Source: Humulus lupulus
Lineage: Eukaryota > Streptophyta > Magnoliopsida > Rosales > Cannabaceae
NCBI RefSeq assembly: GCF_963169125.1
Contig: NC_084801.1
Location: forward strand, 112,991,061 to 113,055,060
Direction of reading: 5' to 3'
DNA: 64,000 bases
Both the position numbers and the translations under genes were made by a program. Below, in pieces: positions 11,189 to 23,060 of the stretch. The notes under the pieces are model-generated. The model worked only from the letters and a program-made list of their open reading frames with translations, made no database searches and had not been told where the DNA came from. Position 1 is the first letter of the stretch. Each line of letters begins with the position of its first letter.

Positions 11189-11669
11189 TTATATCCTAAA
11201 TCGTGAGGTCGCAACGAGCAAGGTGCACTCCCAAGAGGCTAGAGATGCACAGCTTAGGGTCGAAGATGACCTTAAAAAGGCTCGGCAGGAGCATGAAGCG
11301 ACCTAGAGGGAGCTGGAAATAGTTCGGTGGGAGGTGGAGGCCGAGGAGACAAAGATCAAGAGGATCCAGGAGTTGAATGTCAAGCTGGAGGAGGGAAAGA
11401 AGATGACTTTTGAGTTCATCGAGAATGAGAAGGCTCTTCTTCTTGAGGAGTTCAGGACCAGAAAAGATCACGCTATCGACATGGCGATGTATCGTATTTG
11501 GGCCACTAATCCTAACTTGGACATCAACTTCCTATCCGTTAAGGAGTTCAAGTTTGTCAATAGATGGCAAGCTCAGCTGGAGAAGGAAGAGTCCAGGCTC
11601 GAGGCTGAAGAAGCGACGGAGGCCACCGAGCAAACTAGGATTGTGGTTGATGGAACTGCTAATCCTTGA
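11189..11669 (+). pseudogene. Antisense-ORF coiled-coil exon of the minus-strand Tat element
   Basis: An open frame that can be followed from about 11200 to the TGA after 11669 encodes a charged heptad-like segment (E/K/R rich, for example VEAEETKIKRIQELNVKLEE) followed by AMYRIWATNPNLDINFLS and a short acidic tail. A TAG at 11307 breaks it, and the ORF from the ATG at 11334 is clean. The coiled coil, then an aromatic-W-NPN block, then an acidic tail is the same order as the aORF C-terminus of the plus-strand Tat element (23697-24350), where the block reads YLFWKNNPNANFSYL. It lies on the strand opposite to Tat pol, between integrase and 3' LTR. Function unknown. Confidence 0.7.
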
Positions 11670-12219
11670 AGTCCAACTCACGGTCTGCGACCCATTTTTG
11701 TTTCCCGTGTACTTATCTTATCTTTTTTTTTTATGCCCTTGGGGCAAATACAATTATAACTTGGAGTTTGAGTTATTCGACAAGTTTATATTTTTAATGG
11801 TAGTTTTGTTTATGCTTAAACTTCTTTCTCAAAATCTTTATGCATATAATCTACCTTTATTATTTTTCCTTTATCACATATTTCATATTTCTAGCATACT
11901 ATAAGGTACTTGCTTTTATATTTGTTTATCTATACAAATATTGTCGTGCTTAAGCTCAAATTTCCATATATTCATACATAGTTCATTCGATTGCACATTT
12001 TCGACTTCGTTATCTTCAAGGTCGAATATTAATTTACCACGTGTTTTCAATATAAAATACTTATTGGCATGTAACCTTGTTAGTCTAGTTATTTTTTGCT
12101 TAACTAAAGTAATTTTTCTTATCCTCAAGTATGGTCTCGAAGTTGCAAGATCGAAACTTATTTTCAAAAATTTACAGCTTTGTCTCGACTCATGATTTTT
12201 GTTGGTTTATTTAGAATTC
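11670..12219. other. Non-coding spacer of the Tat element, between aORF and solo LTR
   Basis: AT-rich sequence following the aORF stop, with no motif recognised. It ends in AATTC, the duplication of the next insertion. Confidence 0.6.
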
Positions 12220-12821
12220 TGTTGACACGGTTCTTCGGCAACAGATAATTAATAGAATAAAGAGTGAGATTAGTGCTAAATAATGAACCGTAATAAATGA
12301 ATGATCTTAAAGTAAAATGGTGACATGAATACTTTTTTAGGTGGTTCAAAGGTTAAAATCATTCTAGTCCACCAGCCAATATTATTGCTCTCTTTCTGAT
12401 ATTCTTTACAAGGTATTTCTTTAGACAATAGAATCCAACCCTTTGCAACTCCCAGGGTCTCCATATTTATAGGGAGAGGGCACCTGGGGGTTGGCAAGGG
12501 AGGTCATCCCGTGACCTTCATATCCATCATGTCACTTCTGTGACATTCATGATTAATTCCTAAAACCTAACAATGAAGTGTGGTCTAATCAATAGGTAAG
12601 GGGGATAATGGGCCGCACGGCCCAACCCAGTCGTGGGTGCCTGAACACGGGTGTCCATGCTCCTAACCTGACTCCTTAGTAATCTCATTAAGCCTTTGGT
12701 TATCTCGAGCTAAAGAGGTAGGACCTGGTAACAACAACTCCGGGTATGTGACATCCACGTGGTTGATATAATTATGCCATTTCTCAGCTCGCTAATAGCC
12801 CGTGGATATTTAGGGCGTACA
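12220..12821 (-). mobile_element. Solo LTR, Tat-type, 602 bp
   Basis: On the plus strand it runs TGTTGACACGG...GGGCGTACA, flanked by a perfect AATTC duplication (12215-12219 and 12822-12826). It resembles the LTR at 56358-56902 in its TGTTGAC end and in a GTGGTTCA...TTAAAATC block. It is on the minus strand by comparison with that LTR. No primer binding site or internal region is attached. Confidence 0.88.
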
Positions 12822-12826
12822 AATTC

Positions 12827-13190
12827 CAACTTTTAATCGTGTTGATTAGAGTTTGGTGGTTTGTTCCAGACTTGTTTAATTTGTGTTTGGTTAATAATCA
12901 TACACTGTTATTTGTTTGGTTAATAATCCATACATTGTTATTGTTTACTTCGTGTTTGGTTAACAATCTGTACACTGCTATTATAGTTTATTCTTATTGA
13001 TGTTATATTTTTTCTGAGCTTATGGTATGATTGTATACCACTTATGCCCCTTAATATCCTATGATTGTAATCTTAGGTTATTGAATTTTGAAAGCTTGCA
13101 AAAGTATACCAATAAAAAATTATAAAATTGGAATAAAAATTAGTGCTTTATTAATGAAAAATGAAAATTAAGTACAAGCTTGGTTATAAC
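12827..13190. other. Spacer downstream of Tat integrase, with small tandem repeat
   Basis: This is the 3' side of the minus-strand integrase. GTTTGGTTAA(T/C)AATC recurs at 12884, 12914 and 12954, a three-unit imperfect repeat. The rest is AT-rich with no motif. Confidence 0.6.
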
Positions 13191-14042
13191 AGAATAAACA
13201 TCATTCCTACATTACTGGTAATAAGGTCGTAGATGTCATCATTCCAAGCTCGTGGAACCAATTCCCCATTTAACCTTGCTAGTTTATAGACACCAGGTCG
13301 GATAATGGATTTAATTTGGTGGGGTCCTTCCCAATTAGGCCCGAGCACGTCGGCAGAGGGGTCTTATGTGGCCAAAAACACCCGTCTGAGCACCAAATCT
13401 CCCAATCCAAATTTTCTCTCTCGAACCCTCTTATTGAAGTATCTTGTAGCCCTTTGCTAGTATCCAGCGTTTTTAAGTTGGGCTTCATCTCGTCTTTCTT
13501 CAATTAGGTCTAGAGTTTCTTCAAGCTGGGATTGGTTTGAGGTCTGGTCGAATGCTTCGCGTCTGATTGTTGGGATTTCAACCTCAATAGGCAGTGTAGC
13601 TTTGCAACCATAAGCCAGGGAGAAGGGGGTGTGGCTTGTTGAGGATCGAGATGTTGTCCTGTAAGCCCATGTGACTTGTGGTAATTCTTCTGGCCAATTT
13701 CCTTTAGCCTCTTCTCAATAGAGCTCTTCAAGGTTTTGTTCACAACTTCGACCTGGCCATTTTCTTGTGGATGGGCTACTGAGGAAAAACTCTTGATTAT
13801 CCCATTCTTTTCGCAGAACTATGTAAATAGTTCGATATCGAACTGGGTTCCGTTGTCTGATACTATTTTTCTTGGTACCCCATATTTGCATATTATACTT
13901 TTTACCACAAAGTCCAAGACTTTCTACGAGGTGATAATGGCCAGAGGTTTGGCCTCGGTCCACTTTGTGAAGTAATCAACAACAACTACGACATATTTTA
14001 CTCCCCTTTAACTTGTTGGTAGGGATCCTATAAGATCGATTC
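13191..14042 (-). pseudogene. pol: Integrase core and C-terminus of the minus-strand Tat element
   Basis: Read on the minus strand from 14042, this holds the integrase GIDLIGSLP start (catalytic Asp; the frame crosses the insertion at 14042), VDYFTKW, KIVSDNGTQFD (second Asp) and QENGQVEVVNKT (catalytic Glu), then VTWAYRTTSRSSTSHTPFSL and a C-terminal GDLVLRRVF block. Stops and frameshifts interrupt it. The parallel block in the plus-strand Tat element is 22170-23010. The upstream half of the integrase is at 28486-28740, beyond the insertion at 14043-28480. The DDE residues are readable, but the gene is dead. Confidence 0.85.
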
Positions 14043-15730
14043 TGTTGGGAATAGCGCCCTTAAAGAAATATTTTAAATAAAATAAATAATTGAATAGAAT
14101 TATTATATATATAGACTATGTCTGATATTATGTTGATAATATTAGGTAAATATTATAAAATTCCAAAGTTCATCTACGTGGTCTTTATCTCGTATTGGTA
14201 TGGGAGGATTGGGATTGAGATAATGAACTTAAAACAGTTTGCAGTAAAATAAAGTTGTGAAATCTTTAGATTAATTACTTTTAGTACGGATCACTACTAT
14301 TATGAATAGAAGTGACCTAGATCCGGGTCACTAGTGTAGTAGGACACTTTAGTGAAATTACTTTATATATAGTGATATGTAGAACTTGACCAAATGTGAT
14401 TTGTTAATACTTGTTTAAACACCATTTCATATTATTAATCAAACACATCAATTGATGATCATATACACGATGATCTTAATTCTGAGGTTACTATGAACTC
14501 CTATATATGTCATCTGATCCTTTGATTCATGCTTTAAGGTTTGTCAGAATGATTAGGCTAAGAATAATTATTTTAGGAACTCAATGATATATATGGTTGG
14601 AGACATTGTTTAACAGATATGGAATCTATACCTTCTTATAGATTGAATAATGGTTCCCTATTGGGCTAGCTTTTGGAACTGAAAAAGTATGAGTGTTCAT
14701 GTCACAAACTTGTTGTGACACAACCTTCACTAGTAAAGTCAATGGTACACTAGGAACTAGATATAGTTAAAAGAGTAAAACAATAATTTTATTCCCTTTT
14801 AATTATGAACCATTAATAGAGGATTAACATTGTATGTAATGCTTATATCAATGGACATTTTATTCTTTAATAAAGTACTCTGTAAATATATGTCTATAAT
14901 TATCAAGAGTTCAATCTCATATTTATAGTGGAGTAATCATGAGATTAATAAATATGATTATTTAATCAAAGAGCTTTGATTAATAATCTAATATTTATTG
15001 GAGCTTGATATTATAGGTCCATAGGTCCCTAAGGTGGCTCTAACAACACCATATCAAGGTAAGAGTTGATACAAGGGTAAAATTGTAATTTAGAAATTTG
15101 AGAAGAATTTTATTCTTCGGGTCAAATACACAATTATATGATAATTGAGATCGAATAATTAATTTGGAATTCATTATTAAACTTTGAAAATATATTTATT
15201 TATTTAAATATAGAAATTTTGAAATATATATAATAATAAATTAATTAGTTTTTGAAATTAATTATTTTATTTGAGTGGGAAAAAATAAAAATGGTAAGTG
15301 AAAATAGTTTTGATTTATTGATTTTTAAAAAGATGATGATAATGATAATCATTAATTTGAATTTAAAATTTAAATTTGAATTATGCTTGTGATGTTTTCC
15401 TTAAAATAGATAATAACATATTTTGTTGGAATGATTTATTTAATTAAATAAATAAATAATAGAAAATAAGAAAAATGCAATATTCCCTTAAAGGGAATAA
15501 TGCTACACGCACGACAAAGTATATTATTATTATTATTATTATCCAAGGATTGTGTCATACGTGTATATGATACTGATAAAGTATGAGTATTGTTTTTATT
15601 CTATTTATTTAATTAACTAATAATTTGAAAATATATTTTCTCAAATTTGGTAAGTTAGATATTACCTAAATCAATTCCTATTATTATTATTATTATTATG
15701 AATAATAATGTAATATATAATCTATATATA

Positions 15731-16351
15731 TGTTTACCCAAAAACGGCTGCTTATGATGTGGCAGGTATTTCTCACACGTGGATGACACGTGGCAGAATT
15801 GAAATAAGGCGGTGCTGTTCGATTATCGACCAGCTACACATTGCTTCATCAAGGCTGACTATTAGGTACGACCAAGTTGGTCGTATGATTCAGTTTATTC
15901 CCTTATAAGATTGCGATCTTGTAATAATTATATTGATTATTTCATCTTTATTACCTTGATACACGAATATTAAGGAGAGTTAAGGCCCGTTGGCCCATGT
16001 AACCCCCCTTGAGCCTATAAATATGCATGAAATAGCTCAAGGAGGGGACTTTTGATCTTTGAATCTTTTTCCTGAATATTGAGAGAGAGAGCCTATTGTG
16101 CGATTATCCATCATCTTATTATAATTCTCCCAAGGTTAGTGAAATTGAAGAACCCTAGTTCTTTGATCACGACATTGGGATTCAATATTAATAATAACAC
16201 TAAGTGGACGTAGGTCATTACCATTCATTGTGGCCGAACCACTATAAATCGTTGGTGTTTTCTTCTTTACCATTAGATTAAACTCTTAATTGTCGTCTCG
16301 TTTCCTATCGTATATTTGACTCCGTGTCATTGGCCAAATCAATGGTCAACA
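15731..16351 (+). repeat. 5' LTR of the plus-strand Tat element
   Basis: It starts TGTTTACCC and ends GGTCAACA. It pairs with 27339-27957. Confidence 0.95.
16016..16023 (+). promoter_or_regulatory. Probable LTR TATA box
   Basis: TATAAATA lies after a GTAACCCCCCTTGAGCC stretch and is repeated in the 3' LTR at 27622-27629. It is the likely core promoter of the element's transcript; the start site is not determined. Confidence 0.6.
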
Positions 16352-16354
16352 TTC

Positions 16355-16370
16355 TGGTGCTTTCATTGAG
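16355..16370 (+). promoter_or_regulatory. Primer binding site (tRNA not assigned)
   Basis: TGGTGCTTTCATTGAG lies three bases after the LTR. The minus-strand Tat element has TGGTACTTTCATTGAG in the same place. The TGG start fits pairing with a tRNA CCA end, but I could not assign the tRNA. Confidence 0.75.
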
Positions 16371-16400
16371 AGATTGATAAAAAAACTGTAAGAAAATCTA

Positions 16401-18900
16401 ATGGCGAAGACATCCAAGAGGGCTAGACAGACCGCTGGTGCTGCATCATCCCAACCTCCTCCCCCAAATGTGGCTGAGAATGAACCACATTTGGAGTTTG
16501 AAGAGGAGGAGTTAGATTCGGAAACGCTGAGGGCAACACTGGGGGTGTTGCAGGATGAGTTGGCTAATCTGAGGGCCAATCAGGAGAATGCTGCGAAGAC
16601 AATGGCGTTGTAGCAGAGAGAAATAGAACGCCAGCATCAGGAGCTGAGTGAGCGGCAAGCGGACATGGACCGTCATCAGAGGGATGCCATGGTCGCTCTC
16701 GAAGCAGCAATCCAATTGGCTCAGAGTTAGGCTGTGCCAGCCTCTCAGCCAGATCAGCCACTGAGTGCGCCGCCTCAGAGGGCTCCCAATCCTCGTCCTC
16801 CGCTCCAGCCAACAAGCCTTCAAAGGCCGGAGCAGCCACCTGTGGCTCAGGATGATGTCACAGTTAGGGATCCTGAACAGTAGCCTCCATCTCATGCTGG
16901 TCGAGGCAATCCCCAGCGCCCGAGGCAGAATAGGGCCGGGCAGCCGCCCTGGAGCCCTAGACGCCCAGGGGACGAAGAGCCAAATCCACTGAGCAGCTGA
17001 CATCATCCTTCTGCCAATTGAATTAACCTCGAGTCAGGCTCTACGGTCAGGGGCCCCCCACGACATAAAAATGCATAGGGAACCAACGACCTATGCAGGC
17101 CTCCCCCTAATGCTGGAGAAATGCCAGCCCGAGGAGGAAATAGCGTGAACATTCGGTCACGCCATAGTCAGCCACAATTTAGAGATGGCCATGACTATAA
17201 TGAAGCTGATTCTGGCAGAGGAAATGCTGGTCAGGGGAATGAGGGAAGAGGTGGAGGCAGAAGCCCCCCACCTAGAGAAAATAGGTCAGCTAGCCATAAC
17301 GCTGGGGGGCAACCCAGGCAGCAGAACGTCTTTGATTGGCTAGGGGTTAGCGAGCAGAGACGCAGGGATGACGATTTAAGGAACGTACTCAACGATCGTC
17401 GTGAAAGGCATGATGAGTACGCTCCCCCGGCTCAGGTCGCCCCAGCGGTCCCAGAAGCGGTTCAGGCTTAGATTGATGCTCTGAACCAGGCAGTACAACA
17501 AATGGTCGGGGGACGGACGTCCTATATAGAGTACGATAGGAGGAGGGGCACTCCCTTTGTACAGAGGATTGCTGCGGCTGAAACCCCCAGTAAATTCAAG
17601 ATGCCAACACTGCCGAACTTTGATGGGTACAGAGACCCAATATCTCACGTTAACAAGTTTGAGATACAAATGGATATATAGAAAGTGTCGGAAGATGCCT
17701 GCTGCAGGATCTTCCCCGCGACACTATCTGACACCTTCCTGGAGTGGTTCTTTAAGTTCCCTCCTGCTAGTATAGTATCTTGGGAGATGTTCGTGAAGGA
17801 ATTTTATGGACAATTCTATGCGGGTTGCGTACACCCCCAGAGGCTAACCAGCTGGTCGAGATACACCAGAAGAAGGGAGAGCCCTTAAAGGAATATGTCC
17901 AGCGCTTCATGTGAGCAGCAGCTGGAGCCAAGACAGTGGGTGATGAAGGAAAGATGATGGCTCTAACTGCTGGGGTTAGGCACCATTCACCTCTCTGGAG
18001 TAGCCTAAGAAAGAATGGGGTAAGGAGTACCCAGGAGTTTTTGGATCGGGCTAATCGATATATCAAGCTCGAGGATGCGATTGCCAATGAGGGGAAATCG
18101 CCAACAAAAGACAAGGGGCCAAAGGAAGAACCCACCAAGGTCGCCAACGGGTCGGATAAACCCAATGGAAACAACAAGGGCAACGGGAATGGCAATGGTA
18201 GGAATGGTGGAAAATGGGCGAACAATGAGTTGTCAGCCTCTGACAATAAACACCCCAAAGACAATCGATATGAGCCAAGATTCACCAACTAAACGACCCT
18301 TGTCGAAAGCCGAGTGGAAGTCTACCAGGCGACCAACTCCAACGTGCCTTATAAATGACCCGCACCTATAAGAAAAGATATCTTCAAGAGAGATACGATG
18401 AATTTCTGTCATTTTCACAACGACTACGGGCACGACACTAACGAATGAAACCAGTTGAAAGACGAAATTGAGTTCATGATTAGGCAGGGACATCTAAGAA
18501 GATATGTACGAGCCACAAGGGGCCAAAGGAAGTACCCGCCAAGGTCGCCAACGGGTCGGATAAACCCAATGGAAACAACAAGGGCAAAGGGAATGGCAAT
18601 GGTAGGAATGGTGGAAAATGGGCGAACAATGAGCTGTCAGCCTCTGACAATAAACACCCCAAAGACAATCGATATGAGCCAAGATTCACCAACTACACGA
18701 ACCTTGTCGAAAGCCGAGTGGAAGTCTACCAGGCGACCAACTCCAACGTGCCTTATAAATGACCCGCACCTATAAGAAAAGATATCTCCAAGAGAGATAC
18801 GATGAAGTTCTGTCATTTTCACAACGACTTCGGGCACGACACTAACGAATGAAACCAGTTGAAAGACGAAATTGAGTTCATGATTAGGCAGGGACATCTA
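16401..18900 (+). pseudogene. gag: gag of the plus-strand Tat element, broken
   Basis: It starts MAKTSKRARQTAG at 16401. The N-terminal part is Pro/Gln/Glu-rich with a coiled-coil-like segment (16500-16720). A Gly/Arg-rich stretch follows (17120-17300), and the capsid core is near 17600-17830, with FPATLSDTFLEWFFKFPP and SWEMFVKEFYGQF. The nucleocapsid-like HFHNDYGHDTNE block is near 18405-18445. At least six in-frame stops, plus frameshifts, disable it. A 404-bp tandem duplication doubles the nucleocapsid part. In an active element it would form the particle shell. Confidence 0.85.
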
Positions 18901-18918
18901 AGAAGATATGTACAAGCC
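18111..18918 (+). repeat. 404-bp tandem duplication inside gag
   Basis: 18111-18514 and 18515-18918 are direct repeats with few differences. Both start near ACAAGGGGCC and end near GAAGATATGTAC. Each copy holds the HFHNDxGHDTNE block followed by the same TGA stop. Confidence 0.92.
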
Positions 18919-18959
18919 ACAGAGGCTCAAGGTCGCAACGAGTAGGCGCTTGCACGCCA

Positions 18960-19607
18960 ATGCTCGCCACCTTTACAGCCAGCTCCTGTGGCAGGCACTC
19001 TACTCACCATCTACGACGGCCCACACCTTGCAGGGGACAGTGGGAAGGCAAGGGAATGATACGATCGAACCCTATGCCACGACCAGGACATCGAGATGAT
19101 GAGTGTGGAGGATCGACACCAAAGAAGGCTCGAACAGAGGAACAGTTGATAACCTTCTCTGAAGACGATGCCCAGCACGTACGATTCCCACACTCCAATC
19201 CATTGGTCGTAGACGTGCAAATCTCCAACATGATGGTGAAGAGGGTGTTAGTTGACACAGGAAGTTTGGTCAACATCCTATACAAGTCTTCACTGGAGAG
19301 AATGAAGATGTCCGTCAAGGACCTGGAGCCATGCAACCAAACCATCTATGGTTTTTCTGGCGAAGGGCTCGCCCCAACTGGGTTAATTAGGCTTCCAGTT
19401 ACAGCAGGTACTGCACCTACTAACATGACATTAATTAGTACTTTCATAGTAGTTGATTGTCCTTCGGCATACAATGCTGTAATTGGGAGCCCAATTCTGG
19501 TCGACCTACGAGCCGTCACTTCAATATGGCACCTTGCCATGAAATTCCCAACAGACACAGGGGTAGGATGCGTATTGGAAAATCAGCGGGAAGCAAGGAA
19601 ATGCTAA
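18960..19607 (+). pseudogene. pol: Protease region of the plus-strand Tat element
   Basis: A 215-residue open frame. The aspartic protease motif VLVDTGSLVNILY is at about residues 96-108 (the usual triad is D-T/S-G), followed by the YNAVIGSPILVDLRAVTS flap/dimer region. This is the enzyme that would cut the Gag-Pol precursor. The first 50 residues are probably out-of-frame leader, so the Met at 18960 is not a natural start. It is separated from RT by stops at 19605 and 20010. The catalytic Asp is intact here. Confidence 0.85.
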
Positions 19608-19613
19608 AACGCC

Positions 19614-20012
19614 TTGATAACCAAAGCAAAGAAAGGTGTGTCGAGAGATGTTTCCGGAAAGGAGTTGCAAATGGTAGTTGATGTTCAGGCCCAGTCAGGT
19701 GATAATGTCACCAAATTGGGTGTTGCCCAAAGTGAGGTTAGAGACTTGGATCCTCGCTTTGGGGATTTTGAGGAAGAAATAGGACCCATCGAGGACCTTG
19801 AAGAGGTCCAACTCGATGAAGAAAATCCAACCAGGGTTGTGAAAGTCGGTAAAAACTTAGAGACAAGAACAAAACAAGCACTAGTGGAGTTTTTAAGGAA
19901 GAACCAGGAAGTCTTCGCATGGTTGCACAAAGACATGGTTGGAATAGACCCTGCAGTCATTAGCCATGTCCTGAACATCGACAAGAGTTATCCACTGGTG
20001 CAACAGAAATGA
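19614..20012 (+). pseudogene. pol: Protease-RT linker and start of RT, plus-strand Tat element
   Basis: A 132-residue open frame with an acidic linker (EEEIGPIEDLEEVQLDEE), then the conserved RT N-terminal approach: FLRKNQEVFAWLHKDMVGID and ISHVLNIDKSYPLVQQK. The frame is cut by a TGA directly after that block. The minus-strand Tat element has the same linker at 53088-53399. Confidence 0.8.
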
Positions 20013-20120
20013 AGGCTGCTCGACAAAGATAGATCAAAGGCCCTAAAAGAAGAAGTCGAGAAGCTGAAGGAGAATGGGTTCATCAAGGTAGCGTTTTATC
20101 CATCGTGGGTCTCTAATCCC

Positions 20121-21563
20121 GTGTTAGTTCCCAAGCCGAATGGAAAATGGCAAACATATGTGGATTTCATAGACCTCAATAAAGCCTGCCCCAAGGATTG
20201 TTTCCCATTCCCTAGGATCGACCAACTGGTCGATGCCACTACAGGGCACAAGATTCTCTCATTCATGGATGCATACTCCAGATATAATCAGATTAGTATG
20301 CACCCACCTGATGAGGATCACACTAGCTTTCAGACTGACACAGGGCTTTACTGTTACAAAGTAATGCCCTTCAGTTTGAAAAATGCTAATGTGACTTACC
20401 AGCGACTGGTTAACCACATGTTTAAGGAGCTGATCGGCACAAACATGGAGGTCTATGTCGACGACAAGCTGGTTAAGTCAAAGAAGGCAGAAGGGAATAT
20501 AGAGGATTTGCAAGAGTGCTTCAACATCTTGAACAAATATCAGATGAAGCTGAATCCCCTCAAATGCTCCTTCGGAGTAGGATCAGGGAAGTTCTTGGGA
20601 TTTATAGTTAACTCAAGAGGAATTGAAGCCAATCCCGAGAAGATCAAAGCCCTGATCGATATGAAATTGCCAGAAAAGATTAAGGATGTACAAAGTTTGA
20701 CCGGAAGAATTGTCGCTCTCAGTAGATTCATTTCGAAATCAACGGACAAGTGTGTTCCATTTTTTAATCTACTTAGAGGCAACGAGAGATTTGAATGGAC
20801 GGAGGAGTGCGAGCAGGCTTTCCAAGCATTGAAGACTCACATGGCACAACCACCCATTCTATCGAAGCCGGTCGATGAGGAAGCTTTGTTTGTCTACTTG
20901 GCGATCACAGAATATGCTGCCAGTGCTGTCTTAGTAAGGGAAGAAGAAGGTGTGCATAAGGCTGTTTATTATGTGAGCAAAAGGCTAATTGGAGTGGATC
21001 TGCGGTACCCACCTATTGAAAAGTTAGCCTATTGCTTAATTTTGGCCTCTAGGAAGCTGCGGCCTTACTCTAAAGCTCACCCAATCATGATTTTGACCGA
21101 CCAGCCTCTACGGCAAGTTCTGCAAAAGCCAGAGGCTGCGAGTAGATTGTTGAAATGGGCAGTCAAACTTGGGCAGTTCGATATCTCTTACTTGCCGCGA
21201 CCAGCAATAAAAGGGCAAGCCTTGGCTGACTTCATTGAAGAGTTCACTGAACTTACAGATAGCGAGCAGACCAAAGAGCCTGAAGAGCCTGAGTCTCAAA
21301 ACCAATCTCCCTCATGGAAGTTATTTACAAACAGCTCTTCCAATGAGCATCACGCAAGGGCAGGGGTGATTACACCTGAAGGGCATCGATTTCACTGTGT
21401 AATCAGGTTTGACTTCACTGCTTCCAACAACGAGGCTGAGTATGAAGCGTTGCTCGTTGGGTTACGATTAGCCAGGGACATGAATATAAAGGTACTTGAC
21501 ATCTATAGTGACTCTCAGCTGGTGGTAAATCAAGTCATGGGGAGTACCAAGCCCGAGGTTTAA
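20121..21563 (+). pseudogene. pol: RT, RNase H and archaeal-type RNase H of the plus-strand Tat element
   Basis: This 480-residue open segment is the longest coding run in the window. The RT palm has SFMDAYSRYNQI (Asp about 50) and the active site VYVDD at about residues 111-115. Thumb and connection follow, then the first RNase H with its VYYVSKRLIG and LASRKLRPYS blocks, then a second, archaeal-type RNase H from about residue 390 with NNEAEYEALL and YSDSQLVVNQ. The second domain starts LFTNSSSN where family members have a D-G-S-S core, so its first catalytic Asp is replaced by Asn. It would copy RNA to DNA in the particle. The upstream RT start (from about 20010) is split off by stops, so this ORF's Met is internal. 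Confidence 0.92.
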
Positions 21564-21639
21564 ATATGGTTTCCTATTTAAACAAAACAAAGGATCTATT
21601 AGTGCAGTTTGACCAGTACGCCCTTCAGCAAGTTCCTTG

Positions 21640-23060
21640 CGACTAGAATTCAAACGCTGATGCTTTGGCCAAGTTAGCATGTGTGAAGGATGCTAATACT
21701 TTAAACATAGTGCCAGTTGAACGACTATCTATGCCAAGCATCCAAGCAGAGGAGACCACTCTGGTGATCCATATGGCGGATACATGGATGGCACCATACG
21801 TAGAGTATCTGATGCAAGGTGTGTTACCAACAGACAAAAACAAAGCTAGGACCCTTCAATGACAGGCTGCTAGGTATATCCTGGTCAATGGAATCTTGTA
21901 CCAAAGGGGATACTCAATGCCACTCCTCAGGTGTATATCAAAAGAGAAGGCCAAGGAATTGATGAAAGAGGTACACAAAGGCTTCTGTGGGGACCACGCT
22001 GGGGGGCAAAGCCTATCAAAAAAGATCCTGAGGCAAGGGTACTTCTGGCCAACGATGAATGAAGACTCGATGGAATTTGTACGGAGGTGCGACAAGTTCC
22101 AGAGGTTCTCCAAAATCCTGCGAGTAGCCCCTAATGAACTAAAACAGATGCAAAGTCCATGGCCGTTTGCAGTGTGGGGTATAGATTTAATCGGGTCTTT
22201 ACCCACAGGAAAGGGCGGCATCACGTACGCTGTGGTTGCTGTCGATTATTTCACTAAATGAGTCGAAGTCGAGCCGCTCGCAACCATAACGACCAAGAAG
22301 GTGTTGGATTTTGTAGTCAAAAACATCGTTTGTCACTATGGATTGCCAAGGAAAATCGTCTCAGATAACGACACGCAGTTTGATAGTCATTTATTCACGG
22401 ACTTTTGCGAACGGCATGGGATTATCAAGAGGTTTTCTTCAGTCACTCATCCCCAAGCAAATGGACAAGTCGAAGTAGTCAATAAAACGCTAAAGGATAC
22501 CCTGAAGAAAAGGCTGGAAGAGGCTAATGGTGCATGGCCAGAGAAATTTCCTGGAGTCCTTTGGTCGTATAGAACTTCCCACCGAACAGCAACAAGCCAT
22601 ACTCCATTTTCTTTGGCTTATGGGTATGAGGCTATGTTTCCTGTTAAGTTAGATCCACCCTCGCATCGCAGAATAACGTACAATCAAGGATTTAACAGCT
22701 AACTATTGATGGAATCTCTGGACTTGATCGATGAGAAGCGTGAGCAAGCCCAACTCTGAGTAGCTGCGTACTAGCAAAAAGTTGCCCGGTATTTCAACTC
22801 TAAAGTACGTGAAAGAAAATTCAACGTCGGAGATTTAGTACTTCGAAGAGTTTTCCTAAACACCCGCGACCAGGCTGCTGGAGTACTCGTAACTAATTGG
22901 GATGGGCCTTACTAGATTGAAGAAGTCCTTCATCCAGGCACCTATAAACTTGCTCGCTTAAACGGAGATCTCATTCCTCGCTATTGGAATGGAGAACACT
23001 TGCGCAAGTACTATCAATACACAATTCTTCTTAAAGGATTGGCTTGTATTAATTTTACTT
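21640..23060 (+). pseudogene. pol: Integrase of the plus-strand Tat element
   Basis: Several open segments. 21665-21862 carries the end of the second RNase H and a linker. 21896-22261 holds the N-terminal zinc-binding region (HKGFCGDHAGG, and CDKFQRF where the second Cys of a CxxC pair is Phe) and the core start WGIDLIGSLP (Asp codon 22184). 22301-22702 holds KIVSDNDTQFD (Asp codon 22364) and QANGQVEVVNKT (Glu codon 22472). A TGA at 22260 replaces the Trp seen in relatives. The C-terminal GDLVLRRVF block is near 22834-22860, with stops around it. There is no chromodomain, as expected for Tat. It would insert the cDNA into the genome. It is disabled. Confidence 0.88.

Noticed and set aside
17767..18288. 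173-residue minus-strand frame in gag
   Set aside because: Shadow frame of the plus-strand Tat gag. It recurs only because of the 404-bp duplication.
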